64,000 bases of DNA, taken from assembly GCA_026003835.1 (NCBI GenBank), contig BPHZ01000007.1, positions 118,018 through 182,017 of the forward strand, read 5' to 3'. Both the position numbers and the translations under genes were made by a program. The stretch is from Herpetosiphonaceae bacterium (GTDB lineage: Bacteria; Chloroflexota; Chloroflexia; Chloroflexales; Herpetosiphonaceae). Below, one piece after another: positions 42,737-50,597 of the stretch. The notes beneath the pieces are model-generated. The model was not told the DNA's origin. It was given only the letters and a program-made list of their open reading frames with translations, and ran no database searches. Position 1 is the first letter of the stretch, and each line of letters opens with the position of its first letter.

Positions 42737-43009
42737 ATGTGTCTTGGTATACCCGGTCGGATTATAGAGTTCGTTGATGAGACCCACCAAATCGCCAAAG
42801 CGGAGGTTTCTGGTGTCCGGCGGAACATCAATGTTGCGCTGGTGCTGCCCGAAGGTCTTGAGCCGGGCGATTGGGTCTTGATCCATGTCGGCTTCGCTAT
42901 GAGCAAGATTGACGAGCAAGAGGCCCAGGAGACGCTGCGTCTGCTGCGCGCAATGGGCGAGACCTACACCGACGAGCTGGATATGCTGCTTAAGAGCGAG
43001 ATCGAGTGA
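42737..43009 (+). CDS. hypC: Hydrogenase maturation chaperone HypC
   Basis: A 90-residue HypC. The N terminus MCLGIPGRI supplies the essential Cys2 that, with HypD, holds the Fe(CN)2CO unit and contacts the large subunit. The beta-barrel (RRNINVALVLPEGLEPGDWVLIHVGFAMSKID) and the C-terminal helix are complete. GGAGGG precedes the ATG. The following SIS gene starts just after the stop. Confidence 0.95.
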   Translation: MCLGIPGRIIEFVDETHQIAKAEVSGVRRNINVALVLPEGLEPGDWVLIHVGFAMSKIDEQEAQETLRLLRAMGETYTDELDMLLKSEIE

Positions 43010-43025
43010 CATGCAGGATGGCTTG

Positions 43026-43640
43026 ATGAGCACGCAAGAGCGGCACGATGAGTTGCGCGCCATCGTTGAGGAGCGCTTCGCCAGCAGTATTGATGTTCCC
43101 GCCGACTTCTTTCCACGCGAGGCGGAACGCATCGCCGCCGCCTGCTGGGCCATGGCCCGGCGCTTCCACCGCGGCGGCCGGCTGCTCGCCTTTGGCAATG
43201 GCGCGGCGGCTAGCGACGCACAGCATGTCTCGGTCGAGTTCGTGCATCCGGTCATCGTCGGCAAGCGTGCGCTCCCGGCCCTGGCGCTCACCAATGATAG
43301 CGCTGCGCTCAGCGTCCAACGCGCCGCGAGCGATCCGGCCGGGCCGCTCTTTGCCCGCCAGCTTCGTGTACTGGCGCGGCCCGAGGATATCGCGCTCGGC
43401 CTCTCACCGGATGGCAACTGCCAGAACGTGCTACAGGCGCTGGCGCAGGCGCGAGCTATGGGGCTGCTGACCCTGGGACTCGCCGGCGGCAGCGGTGGCG
43501 CCTTTGCCGCGGCGCAGCTTGACTTCTGTTTCGTCGTGCCCAGCGCCGATCCGCTGGTGGTGCAGGAGACCCACGAGACACTCTACCATATTCTCTGGGA
43601 GCTGGTGCATGTCTTTTTCGAGCACGAAGGGCTGCTATGA
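43026..43640 (+). CDS. SIS-domain protein 1 (GmhA-like) in hyp cluster
   Basis: A 204-residue sugar-isomerase-fold protein related to sedoheptulose-7-phosphate isomerase GmhA. GGRLLAFGNGAAASDAQHVSVEF is the phosphosugar-binding core; ALPALALTND follows. The second phosphate loop, normally STSGxS, reads LSPDGNC, so catalysis on a phosphosugar may be altered. The ATG at 43026 has AGGA seven bases upstream; an ATG at 43011 is an alternative. Its stop overlaps the start of hypC2 (ATGA). Similar SIS genes are known to me in hyp clusters of high-affinity hydrogenases; their role is unexplained. Confidence 0.85.
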   Translation: MSTQERHDELRAIVEERFASSIDVPADFFPREAERIAAACWAMARRFHRGGRLLAFGNGAAASDAQHVSVEFVHPVIVGKRALPALALTNDSAALSVQRAASDPAGPLFARQLRVLARPEDIALGLSPDGNCQNVLQALAQARAMGLLTLGLAGGSGGAFAAAQLDFCFVVPSADPLVVQETHETLYHILWELVHVFFEHEGLL

Positions 43641-43906
43641 GCGACGAGCGAAATGATCTCCAGGAAACAATGACCCCCTGGGGTGTCTGTGTGCCGGGGC
43701 CCGACGGCCGTTGCGCTCCATGCGCCGACGAGGCGCAGCCCGCGCGTGTGCTACGCAGCGAAACGGAAGCAGGGCTGGCGCTGGTAGAGCTCGCCGGCGC
43801 GAGGGTTGAGGTCGATATCAGCCTGCTCGACGACGTGTATGACGGAGACCTCATCCTGATACACGCGGGAGTTGCGATCGGAAGGGTCGATTGGGAGGCT
43901 GCATGA
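43637..43906 (+). CDS. Second, atypical HypC/HupF-family protein
   Basis: An 89-residue HypC-fold protein (ARVEVDISLLDDVYDGDLILIHAGVAIGRVD) without the Met-Cys N terminus that defines functional HypC. An 11-residue N-terminal extension precedes a Cys-containing segment, GVCVPGPDGRCAPCADEA, so the thiols are internal. I recall similar internal CxxC forms beside SIS genes in actinobacterial hydrogenase clusters. It overlaps its neighbours on both sides by four bases, so it is made in step with the two SIS proteins. Confidence 0.85.
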   Translation: MSDERNDLQETMTPWGVCVPGPDGRCAPCADEAQPARVLRSETEAGLALVELAGARVEVDISLLDDVYDGDLILIHAGVAIGRVDWEAA

Positions 43907-44619
43907 GCGACCAGCCATATGATCCGGCGGCGGACAGCGCCAGCGACTACGACCGACTCTTCTACCCGTTTCTCTTCGCCGGCCAGAGCAGCGCCGACGA
44001 GGTGCTGGCACAGGTACGCCACTCGACGATCGAGAAGTGTCGGGAGGTGATCGCCCTGCGCCGGGCGACACTTGCCCGCCAATGTGATCGGATCGTCGAG
44101 GCTGGTGTGGCGATGGCGCATGCCTTCGCCGCCAGCGCGACCCTCTTCGCCTTTGGCAACGGCGGCAGCACCACGGACGCCCAGGATCTGGTGGCGGATC
44201 TGCTCGATCCTCTATTGCCCGGCGCCCGCCCACTGCCCGCCGTGGCTCTGACCAATGATATCGCGGTGGTCACAGCGGTCGGCAATGACGTCGGCTTTGA
44301 CAACGTCTTCGCCCGCCAGGTTATCGCGCTGGCGCGATCGGGCGATATCGCCTTTGGAATTTCGACCAGCGGCGAATCCTCCAATGTGCTTGCCGGCCTT
44401 GAACAGGCGAAGAAGCAGGGACTACTGACGATCGGACTGGCCGGCTACGACGGCGGCGCGATGGTCCGCTCAGCGGCAGTGGATTTCACACTGATCACGG
44501 CGAGCGATTATGTACCGCGCATTCAGGAGGCCCAGGCAACGGTCTACCACGCACTGATAGCCGTGGTTTACGCGGTGCTGGCAGACGCCGATGTACCAGG
44601 CAGGAGATCGACGAGCTGA
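43903..44619 (+). CDS. SIS-domain protein 2 (GmhA-like) in hyp cluster
   Basis: A 238-residue SIS protein. The phosphosugar core LFAFGNGGSTTDAQDLVADLL and the second loop GISTSGESSNVLAGLEQAK are both intact, unlike in SIS protein 1. LPAVALTNDIAVVTAVGND follows as in GmhA. An N-terminal extension of about 35 residues is acidic and aromatic. Start at 43903 follows GGGAGG and overlaps the hypC2 stop. hypD begins 16 bases later. The pair of one canonical and one altered SIS protein suggests a heteromer. Confidence 0.88.
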   Translation: MSDQPYDPAADSASDYDRLFYPFLFAGQSSADEVLAQVRHSTIEKCREVIALRRATLARQCDRIVEAGVAMAHAFAASATLFAFGNGGSTTDAQDLVADLLDPLLPGARPLPAVALTNDIAVVTAVGNDVGFDNVFARQVIALARSGDIAFGISTSGESSNVLAGLEQAKKQGLLTIGLAGYDGGAMVRSAAVDFTLITASDYVPRIQEAQATVYHALIAVVYAVLADADVPGRRSTS

Positions 44620-44635
44620 AGAAGGAGCAACGAGC

Positions 44636-45796
44636 ATGAGATTTGTTGACGAGTATCGCGACCCCCAGATGGCCCAAACGCTGGCGGTCGAGATCGCCCG
44701 GCTAACCGAGGGCCGACCGCTCAAGCTGATGGAAGTCTGCGGTGGGCATACACACACGATCTACAAGCACGGTATCGAGGATCTCCTGCCACGCACTATT
44801 GACCTTGTCCACGGGCCGGGCTGCCCGGTCTGCGTCTTGCCGATGGGTCGCGTCGACGATGCCATCGCCATCGCTCGCAGTGAAGGGGTGATCTTCACAA
44901 CCTTCGGCGACATGATGCGTGTCCCAGGCTCGCGGGGCAGCCTGCTCGACGCCAAGGCGCAGGGTGCGGACGTGCGTTTCATCTACTCGCCGCTCGACGC
45001 GCTCAAGATCGCGCGGCAGAACCCCGACCGTGAGGTGGTTTTCTTTGCGATTGGCTTTGAGACGACCGCGCCCTCCACTGCTGTTACGCTGCTGCGCGCC
45101 CAGGCTGAAGGAATCAAGAATTTCTCGGTCTTCTGCAACCACGTGACGATTATCCCGGCGATCAAAGCCATCCTCGATTCGCCCGACCTGCGACTGGACG
45201 GCTTTATCGGTCCCGGACACGTCAGTATGGTTATTGGCATGCGGCCCTACACCTTTATCGCCCGCGACCACCGCAAGCCGGTGGTTATCGCCGGCTTTGA
45301 GCTGCTGGACATCATCCAGGCGGTGCTGATGATCGTGCGCCAGGTCATCGAGGGACGCGCGGAGGTCGAGAACCAGTACAGCCGGGTGGTGCGACCGGAG
45401 GGCAACCGCAAGGCGCTGGAGGCGATGGCGCGCACCATGGAGCTGCGGCCTTTCTTCGAGTGGCGCGGACTTGGCTTTATCACCCATAGCGCGCTCAAGC
45501 TGCGCCCCGAATTCGCCGCCTGGGACGCCGAGCTGCGCTTCTCGGTCCCCGGCATCCGCGTCGCCGATCCCAAGGCGTGTCAGTGCGGGGAGGTGCTCAA
45601 AGGGGTGATCAAGCCCTGGGAATGTAAGGTTTTTGGCACAGCCTGCACGCCGGAGACACCCATCGGCACCTGTATGGTCTCGCCGGAAGGCGCTTGCGCC
45701 GCCTACTACAACTATGGCCGCTACTCCATGGCTGCCGAGCGCGCCAATCTACCGGCCATTGGGCTTCAGACGCCCGCCGATCGCACAGCATCATAG
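44636..45796 (+). CDS. hypD: Hydrogenase maturation protein HypD
   Basis: A 386-residue iron-sulfur protein that, with HypC, assembles the Fe(CN)2CO moiety. All signature Cys sites are present: LMEVCGGHTHTI, HGPGCPVCVLP, FCNHVTI and the C-terminal cluster region CQCGEVLKG, CKVFGTACTPETPIGTCMVS and GACAAYY, which bind the [4Fe-4S] cluster. EVVFFAIGFETTAPSTA is fully conserved. AAGGAG precedes the ATG at 44636. Confidence 0.96.
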   Translation: MRFVDEYRDPQMAQTLAVEIARLTEGRPLKLMEVCGGHTHTIYKHGIEDLLPRTIDLVHGPGCPVCVLPMGRVDDAIAIARSEGVIFTTFGDMMRVPGSRGSLLDAKAQGADVRFIYSPLDALKIARQNPDREVVFFAIGFETTAPSTAVTLLRAQAEGIKNFSVFCNHVTIIPAIKAILDSPDLRLDGFIGPGHVSMVIGMRPYTFIARDHRKPVVIAGFELLDIIQAVLMIVRQVIEGRAEVENQYSRVVRPEGNRKALEAMARTMELRPFFEWRGLGFITHSALKLRPEFAAWDAELRFSVPGIRVADPKACQCGEVLKGVIKPWECKVFGTACTPETPIGTCMVSPEGACAAYYNYGRYSMAAERANLPAIGLQTPADRTAS

Positions 45797-45819
45797 CGGC
45801 GTTCAGTGGAGGAAAGCCT

Positions 45820-46914
45820 ATGTCGAAGGACCAGTTGCGTCCCTCTGATGTGCTGGAGAAGATCGAGCGCGTGCGCCAGGCGCGGAGGCGCAAGTTCTAC
45901 CTGCGCGAGGAGTACATCACGCTCAGCCATGGCAGCGGCGGCAAAGCCACGCATAATCTGATCGAGGGCGTTTTCGCCGAGGCCTTCGCTAACCCACTGC
46001 TCGATCGGATGGACGATGCCGCTGTCTTTGCGATCGAGGCGGGCCGCATGGCCCTCACGACCGATGGCTATGTCGTCAGCCCGCTCTTTTTTCCAGGCGG
46101 GGATATCGGCAAGCTCGCGGTACACGGGACGATCAACGACCTGGCGGTAGCCGGCGCCCAGCCGTGTTACCTCTCCGCGGGCTTTCTTCTCGAAGAAGGG
46201 CTGCCGATCGTAACGCTGCGCCGGGTGGTCGAGTCGATGGCGGCGGCGGCTGCCGCTGCCGGCGTGACGATCATCGCCGGCGATACCAAAGTTGTCGAGC
46301 GCGGGAAGGTCGATCAGATCTATCTCACCACAACCGGAGTCGGCCGGCTGTTGGCTGACTGGCCGCTCGGCCAGAGCCATGCGCAGCCGGGCGATATTGT
46401 GCTGCTGAGCGGCCCCATCGGCGACCACGGTATCGCCGTGATGCTGGCACGCGAGGCGCTCGACATCGAGTGTGATGTGCAGAGCGATACCGCGCCGCTC
46501 CACGGCCTCATCGCTGCACTTCTGGAGGCCGCTGGAACTGGGGTCCACTGCCTCAAAGACCCGACGCGCGGCGGGGTAGCGACGTCGCTCAACGAGATCG
46601 CGCTCAGCTCGGAGGTGTCGATCGCTCTGGACGAGAGCGCTATCCCAGTGCGGCAGGATGTGCGGGGGGCCTGCGAGATCCTGGGGCTCGATCCTCTCAC
46701 AATCGCTAATGAAGGCCGGCTGCTGGCGATTGTCGCCAGGGAGAGCGTGGAGAACGCCCTGGCGGCCATGCGTGCGCACCCACTTGGGCGCGAGGCGGCT
46801 GTGATCGGGGAGGTGCGCGGTACTCCTGCCGGCATGGTCTTTCTGCGTACCGATATCGGCGGGACACGGGTGCTGGATATGCTGGTGGGAGACCCGCTGC
46901 CGCGCATCTGCTAA
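45820..46914 (+). CDS. hypE: Hydrogenase maturation protein HypE
   Basis: A 364-residue PurM-like ATPase that dehydrates the HypF-made thiocarboxamide to thiocyanate on its own C-terminal Cys. The required terminus PRIC is present. LSHGSGGKATHNLI, DDAAVF, LSGPIGDHGIAVM and DPTRGGVATSLNEIA mark the ATP-binding and dimer core. The ATG at 45820 follows GGAGG and starts 23 bases after hypD. A longer upstream frame would overlap hypD and was rejected. Confidence 0.96.
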   Translation: MSKDQLRPSDVLEKIERVRQARRRKFYLREEYITLSHGSGGKATHNLIEGVFAEAFANPLLDRMDDAAVFAIEAGRMALTTDGYVVSPLFFPGGDIGKLAVHGTINDLAVAGAQPCYLSAGFLLEEGLPIVTLRRVVESMAAAAAAAGVTIIAGDTKVVERGKVDQIYLTTTGVGRLLADWPLGQSHAQPGDIVLLSGPIGDHGIAVMLAREALDIECDVQSDTAPLHGLIAALLEAAGTGVHCLKDPTRGGVATSLNEIALSSEVSIALDESAIPVRQDVRGACEILGLDPLTIANEGRLLAIVARESVENALAAMRAHPLGREAAVIGEVRGTPAGMVFLRTDIGGTRVLDMLVGDPLPRIC

Positions 46915-47038
46915 CCTCTACCGGCGGCGCTGCCATACTGTTTCTTGACAGTCTTCCATTCTTATGATAACAAGAGAGTTAAGATATTCAATGGTGCAGA
47001 TCACCAAGATCTGCCCGGCGCATGAGAGTTCCGGCCTG

Positions 47039-47560
47039 TTAGTCTATGAGCAACGGCCCGCGGTAGATCCCTGGCTCAGAGCCTTCGATTATCGTCGCAG
47101 CCACAGCCCTGCGGTAAAATTCGGTCGGGCCGGCCCAGCCAATCACTGCGTAGGCATAGCCGTCTGCCTCCATTGCTTGAAGACAACTGACCAGCAGAGC
47201 CGTGCCGAGGCCATACCCTCGCTCCTTGTCGCGCACTCCTTCGGGACCAAACATACCTTTCCTGGTCACATCGTAGCAGGCAAAGCCCAGGATCCGTTCG
47301 GGAGGAAGCGCATATGGATGACTGACGGCTGTCTCGCGCCGCTCCTTGCGTACGGCTATGTAGCAGGTTACCGGGCGCTGGGTGAAGGCTGTCTCGCATT
47401 CTGCAGCCCAGGTCGTGCTGAAATGGCGGTGTACCCAGGTGGTGACGAACGCCTTTTCCATGGGGGCGGCCCGACGAACTTCAACACCCATATGGTTGAG
47501 CTTGCTGAGAAGGGGGGTGATATCGGGGAGCGTATAGAGTTTGACCAACATATCGGCCAT
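47039..47560 (-). CDS. GNAT family N-acetyltransferase
   Basis: A 173-residue acyltransferase using acetyl-CoA. The coenzyme-binding motif is RGYGLGTALLVSCLQAM near residues 118-134; ILGFACYDVTRKGMFGP precedes it and AVIGWAGPTEFYRRA follows as motif B. Start at 47560 has AGGA upstream. It is convergent with the hyp run and probably unrelated to it. Substrate unknown. Confidence 0.85.
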   Translation of the reverse strand: MADMLVKLYTLPDITPLLSKLNHMGVEVRRAAPMEKAFVTTWVHRHFSTTWAAECETAFTQRPVTCYIAVRKERRETAVSHPYALPPERILGFACYDVTRKGMFGPEGVRDKERGYGLGTALLVSCLQAMEADGYAYAVIGWAGPTEFYRRAVAATIIEGSEPGIYRGPLLID

Positions 47561-47749
47561 ATGTTCTGTCCTTTCGATAGGATTCGCAGTCGATCAAGAC
47601 GATTCGCCTGCCGGGTTATAAAAATCGATAACAGGAACAGACTTTTGTTGTTAGTAGTATCGGTAGTGTAGATTATACTCTACCTGGAGTATTGATCGGA
47701 GTGGCAGCATCGAGCTGTCGTCAATGATCATTATGATGTACGAAACAGT

Positions 47750-48436
47750 ATGAACACAAGACCTGATGATATGCAACAGAGAGCCCGCGCATCCTCAACC
47801 GAAGATCAGGCACGATCAGCGCTGCTGTGGCAGCTTAATGGAATCCTGCGAGGGCTTGGCGTGAGCACTGGCGCCTTTCGCGCCGTAACAGGACGCTGGC
47901 CGGTCCAGTTGTCAGATGCCGAACTTAGAGACTGGATCGCCTGGTTTTCAGCTCCTACCGAAGCGGGAGCGCCGCTTCCTCCGATCCCTATTGAACGAGC
48001 TGCGATAGGGTTGGTCGATCGCTCGGGAGATCGGGTAGCGCCCTATGAAGGCAGGGTGTTCCCTGAACCGTCTATGACGCGCTCCCCCCGCGACACCCGG
48101 CGTCACGGACCTGACAGATATACACGCGGTAGCATCCCCACTCCCGTCAACGCTCCAAGAGAGCGGAGGATCGAGCCTCCCGCGCAGCCTTTACCGGAGG
48201 AGCCGCTGCCGAGCCCTGAGCCGCTGAGCACGGAACTGGCGCCGGAAGAACTCCTGTTTGTCGAGGCTATTCGCAACGGTGCTCAGGTGCGCGAGGCCGC
48301 GCAGCAGGCCGGGATGTCTCCCAGCACGCTCTATCAGCGGCGTTCACGCAAGCCAGCCTTTGCTGAGGCATGGCGGGCGGCGCTGGCAGAGCGGAATGCC
48401 AGGTTCGAGGGCTCCGACGAGACCGATCCAGTCTGA
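47750..48436 (+). CDS. HTH protein with Pro-rich linker, unknown function
   Basis: A 228-residue protein I do not recognise as a whole. Residues 20-75 form a compact helical N-terminal region (LLWQLNGILRGLGVSTGAFRA, then WIAWFSAP). A basic and Pro-rich linker covers about 95-160. The C terminus has a helix-turn-helix of the kind seen in terminase small subunits and site-specific DNA-binding proteins: AIRNGAQVREAAQQAGMSPSTLYQRRSR. No clear ribosome site precedes the ATG. A TATACT hexamer at 47674-47679 may be its -10 box. Confidence 0.65.
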   Translation: MNTRPDDMQQRARASSTEDQARSALLWQLNGILRGLGVSTGAFRAVTGRWPVQLSDAELRDWIAWFSAPTEAGAPLPPIPIERAAIGLVDRSGDRVAPYEGRVFPEPSMTRSPRDTRRHGPDRYTRGSIPTPVNAPRERRIEPPAQPLPEEPLPSPEPLSTELAPEELLFVEAIRNGAQVREAAQQAGMSPSTLYQRRSRKPAFAEAWRAALAERNARFEGSDETDPV

Positions 48437-48535
48437 GAGCTGCTCGCGTCATCTCCTCGCCTTGCATGGCGGATGTGAAACGGCAATGTCTTGTGCGCTT
48501 CGCGCAAGACGATACCAGCAGTGCTGAATGTTTCC

Positions 48536-48562
48536 GCGGGCTATGTCGTACCCATAGCCCGC
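48536..48562. repeat. 10-bp perfect inverted repeat
   Basis: GCGGGCTATG and CATAGCCCGC are separated by the seven bases TCGTACC. No T tract follows on either strand, so it is not a textbook terminator. Confidence 0.6.
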
Positions 48563-48574
48563 TTGAGCACAGTC

Positions 48575-48620
48575 TATACCATATAGATTCTTCATCCTCC
48601 ACCAGTAGAATCCTGCTCAT
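48575..48620 (-). pseudogene. Remnant of a response-regulator receiver domain start
   Basis: Reading leftward from an ATG at 48618-48620 gives MSRILLVEDEESI, the typical first strand and acidic pair of a receiver domain, and then quickly loses any resemblance (WYRLCSSGLW). CAGGAAGAG lies upstream. Only about 14 codons look genuine. It is best read as the leftover 5' end of a deleted regulator; chance similarity cannot be excluded. Confidence 0.35.
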
Positions 48621-48862
48621 CAGGATATCTCTTCCTGCTCGCTGCTCAGAAATTATAAAGTAATAGGTGCCGCACCGAATGATGTCGAGAGAAAGATTAC
48701 AGGTGGCTTCGTTTTCTTCACCATCGCTGCGCAATTTCCAGAGAAACTATAATTCATACGTTTTGTATAGTCCTGGCCATGAGGTGGAGATCATAATCCG
48801 TTGATCACTGCGCGATTGGGTACCAGGTATGCTCAATGGAGGACGTAGAGAGGAGAAAACCT

Positions 48863-49996
48863 ATGGCGGACATGATCGGCGTGGCATTTGTCGGGTGCAC
48901 GCATCCTCATATCTTCCCGCGCTATGAGATCCTGAATGTACAGCCTGGTGTGCGCTGTGTAGGCTGCTACGATCCTGATGAGAGCCTGGCGGCCGCGTTG
49001 GAGCAGCGGTTCGGCCTGATGGCCTTCGCATCGGTCGAGGAGCTGCTTGACCAACCAGGCGTCAATTTTGTGATCGTCGAAGGCTGGGACACCGCTAATC
49101 CAGGCTATGTGCGTCAGGCGCTCCAGCGCAACCAGGCAGTTCTTCTGGAGAAGCCCGGCGCCCCGAACCTTGATGAAATGCGGTCGCTCATGGATGATGT
49201 GCATAAGGCCGCCGTCCCGTTTCAGGTTGGCTATATGATGCGATTCTCTCGTACGATCCAGCAGGCGCGACGCATCCTCGCTGAAGGCGTGCTTGGCCCG
49301 ATCACTTTGGGCCGCTTCCACGCTGCGGCGCCCGTTGGGAGGGCACGTGAGCTGTGGCAGAACATCCCTGGGAATACGGGCGGTGTGGTTTATACTGATG
49401 GTTGCCATATGATCGACTTGATTATCCACCTCCTGGGCATGCCGAAGCGGGTCAAAGGAATGACGCTGACTCTATCTGAGGGTGAAATGGTTCTGGCCCA
49501 TGGCTTCAAAAAAAGTACGCTCTCAGGGCCAGGCGAGACGCTGGAGATGCCGATCGGCGGACTGATGTATGAGGATGCCGGTGCGGCGATCCTGGACTAT
49601 GGCGATAAGTTGGTGACCTTCGACATCACCGGTTGGGAGTCGCATCCGTGGGTTGAGGCCTGGCGTATCGAGATTTATGGGACAGACGGCACGCTTGAGA
49701 TGGGCATCCAACCGCCCTGGCAGCGGCTCTACATTCGCAACGCTAAGCCCGGGTATCAGCCCGGCTATCATTTATGGGAGGGCTTTCGTACCACTGGGAC
49801 CACCAACTCACTGGTCGTCGACGAAAACTACGTTGGCGAGATCCTGCACATGGTGCGCCGGGTACGTGAATGGGATACTGACAACAGCCGCTGGATCGCC
49901 GAAGCCAAGGGAGTGATCGAGATCCTCGATGCAATTTTCCGCTCCCAACAGCAGCAGGATGCAATTCTCCTGGAGCCACGCCATGCGAATGTATAA
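48863..49996 (+). CDS. Gfo/Idh/MocA family oxidoreductase
   Basis: A 377-residue NAD(P)-dependent sugar-type oxidoreductase. The Rossmann start IGVAFVGCTHPHIF has an unusual GCTHPH in place of the glycine-rich loop; the EKPGAPN motif near residue 105 supplies the catalytic-region Lys-Pro, and GGVVYTDGCHMIDLIIHLLG carries the conserved Asp/His pair. AGAGGAG precedes the ATG at 48863. Substrate unknown; it has no operon partner. Confidence 0.88.
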   Translation: MADMIGVAFVGCTHPHIFPRYEILNVQPGVRCVGCYDPDESLAAALEQRFGLMAFASVEELLDQPGVNFVIVEGWDTANPGYVRQALQRNQAVLLEKPGAPNLDEMRSLMDDVHKAAVPFQVGYMMRFSRTIQQARRILAEGVLGPITLGRFHAAAPVGRARELWQNIPGNTGGVVYTDGCHMIDLIIHLLGMPKRVKGMTLTLSEGEMVLAHGFKKSTLSGPGETLEMPIGGLMYEDAGAAILDYGDKLVTFDITGWESHPWVEAWRIEIYGTDGTLEMGIQPPWQRLYIRNAKPGYQPGYHLWEGFRTTGTTNSLVVDENYVGEILHMVRRVREWDTDNSRWIAEAKGVIEILDAIFRSQQQQDAILLEPRHANV

Positions 49997-50014
49997 GGGC
50001 TGTCCTCTTTTGCC

Positions 50015-50437
50015 TTAATCTCGCTCTGAGAGCCCCCAGATCCGTGGTGATGCCAACTCAATACTATTGCCGGCCGGATCGCGAAAGTAGAGCGAGCGCC
50101 CGCCGCGCGGCCATGGAATGTCGGCCTCAATCGTCACCCCAAGCTGTTCCAACCGTCTGCGCCAGGCCGGGATCTCGCTGTCTGCGACGGCAAATGCCAT
50201 GTGCCCTGGCCCATACGTGCCGTGGAGTGGAACGGGGACCTCGGCGACCCAGCTCTGCTCATTGCTGGTTCGATCGGGATTGAACACCAGGAAGACCCCA
50301 TGGCCGCAGCGGAAGAAGACATGGCGCCCCTCGACGCGGGCGAAGACCTCCAGGCCGAGAACGGTAGTATAAAACTGCTCGATTGCGTCCAGATCTGAGG
50401 CGTAGAGACATGTTTCGAGAACACCCGCAATCCTCAT
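50015..50437 (-). CDS. VOC family protein (glyoxalase/dioxygenase superfamily)
   Basis: A 140-residue vicinal-oxygen-chelate protein with two beta-alpha-beta-beta-beta modules. LETCLYASDLDAIEQFYTTVLGLEV opens the first, GPGHMAFAV opens the second with a metal-ligand His, and RSLYFRDPAGNSIELASP closes with the ligand Glu. AGGAGGG precedes the ATG. Such proteins act as lyases, ring-cleaving dioxygenases or fosfomycin-type transferases; the choice cannot be made here. Confidence 0.9.
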   Translation of the reverse strand: MRIAGVLETCLYASDLDAIEQFYTTVLGLEVFARVEGRHVFFRCGHGVFLVFNPDRTSNEQSWVAEVPVPLHGTYGPGHMAFAVADSEIPAWRRRLEQLGVTIEADIPWPRGGRSLYFRDPAGNSIELASPRIWGLSERD

Positions 50438-50597
50438 TGCCTACCCTCCTGAAGAAGCCGGGCACTGGAGCAAGGATCGGCAACATCCTCGCTGAGAGGA
50501 ACAGTACCACACCAAGGAGAAACGTACAAGATCAGCCCCCATGGCATGTCCATCTGTCCGCAATCCGTTTCAGGCGAACGCAGGCTCCCGATTGATG

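Larger units (their letters stand above)
48437..48862. other. Intergenic region with hairpins and a receiver-domain remnant
   Basis: About 425 bases. It contains a bulged hairpin GTCTT-GCGC-TTC-GCGC-AAGAC (48488-48511), a perfect 10-bp inverted repeat (48536-48562), a short minus-strand remnant of a response regulator (about 48580-48620) and a TATAAT at 48748-48753. The lower GC content here differs from the coding regions. Confidence 0.5.
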
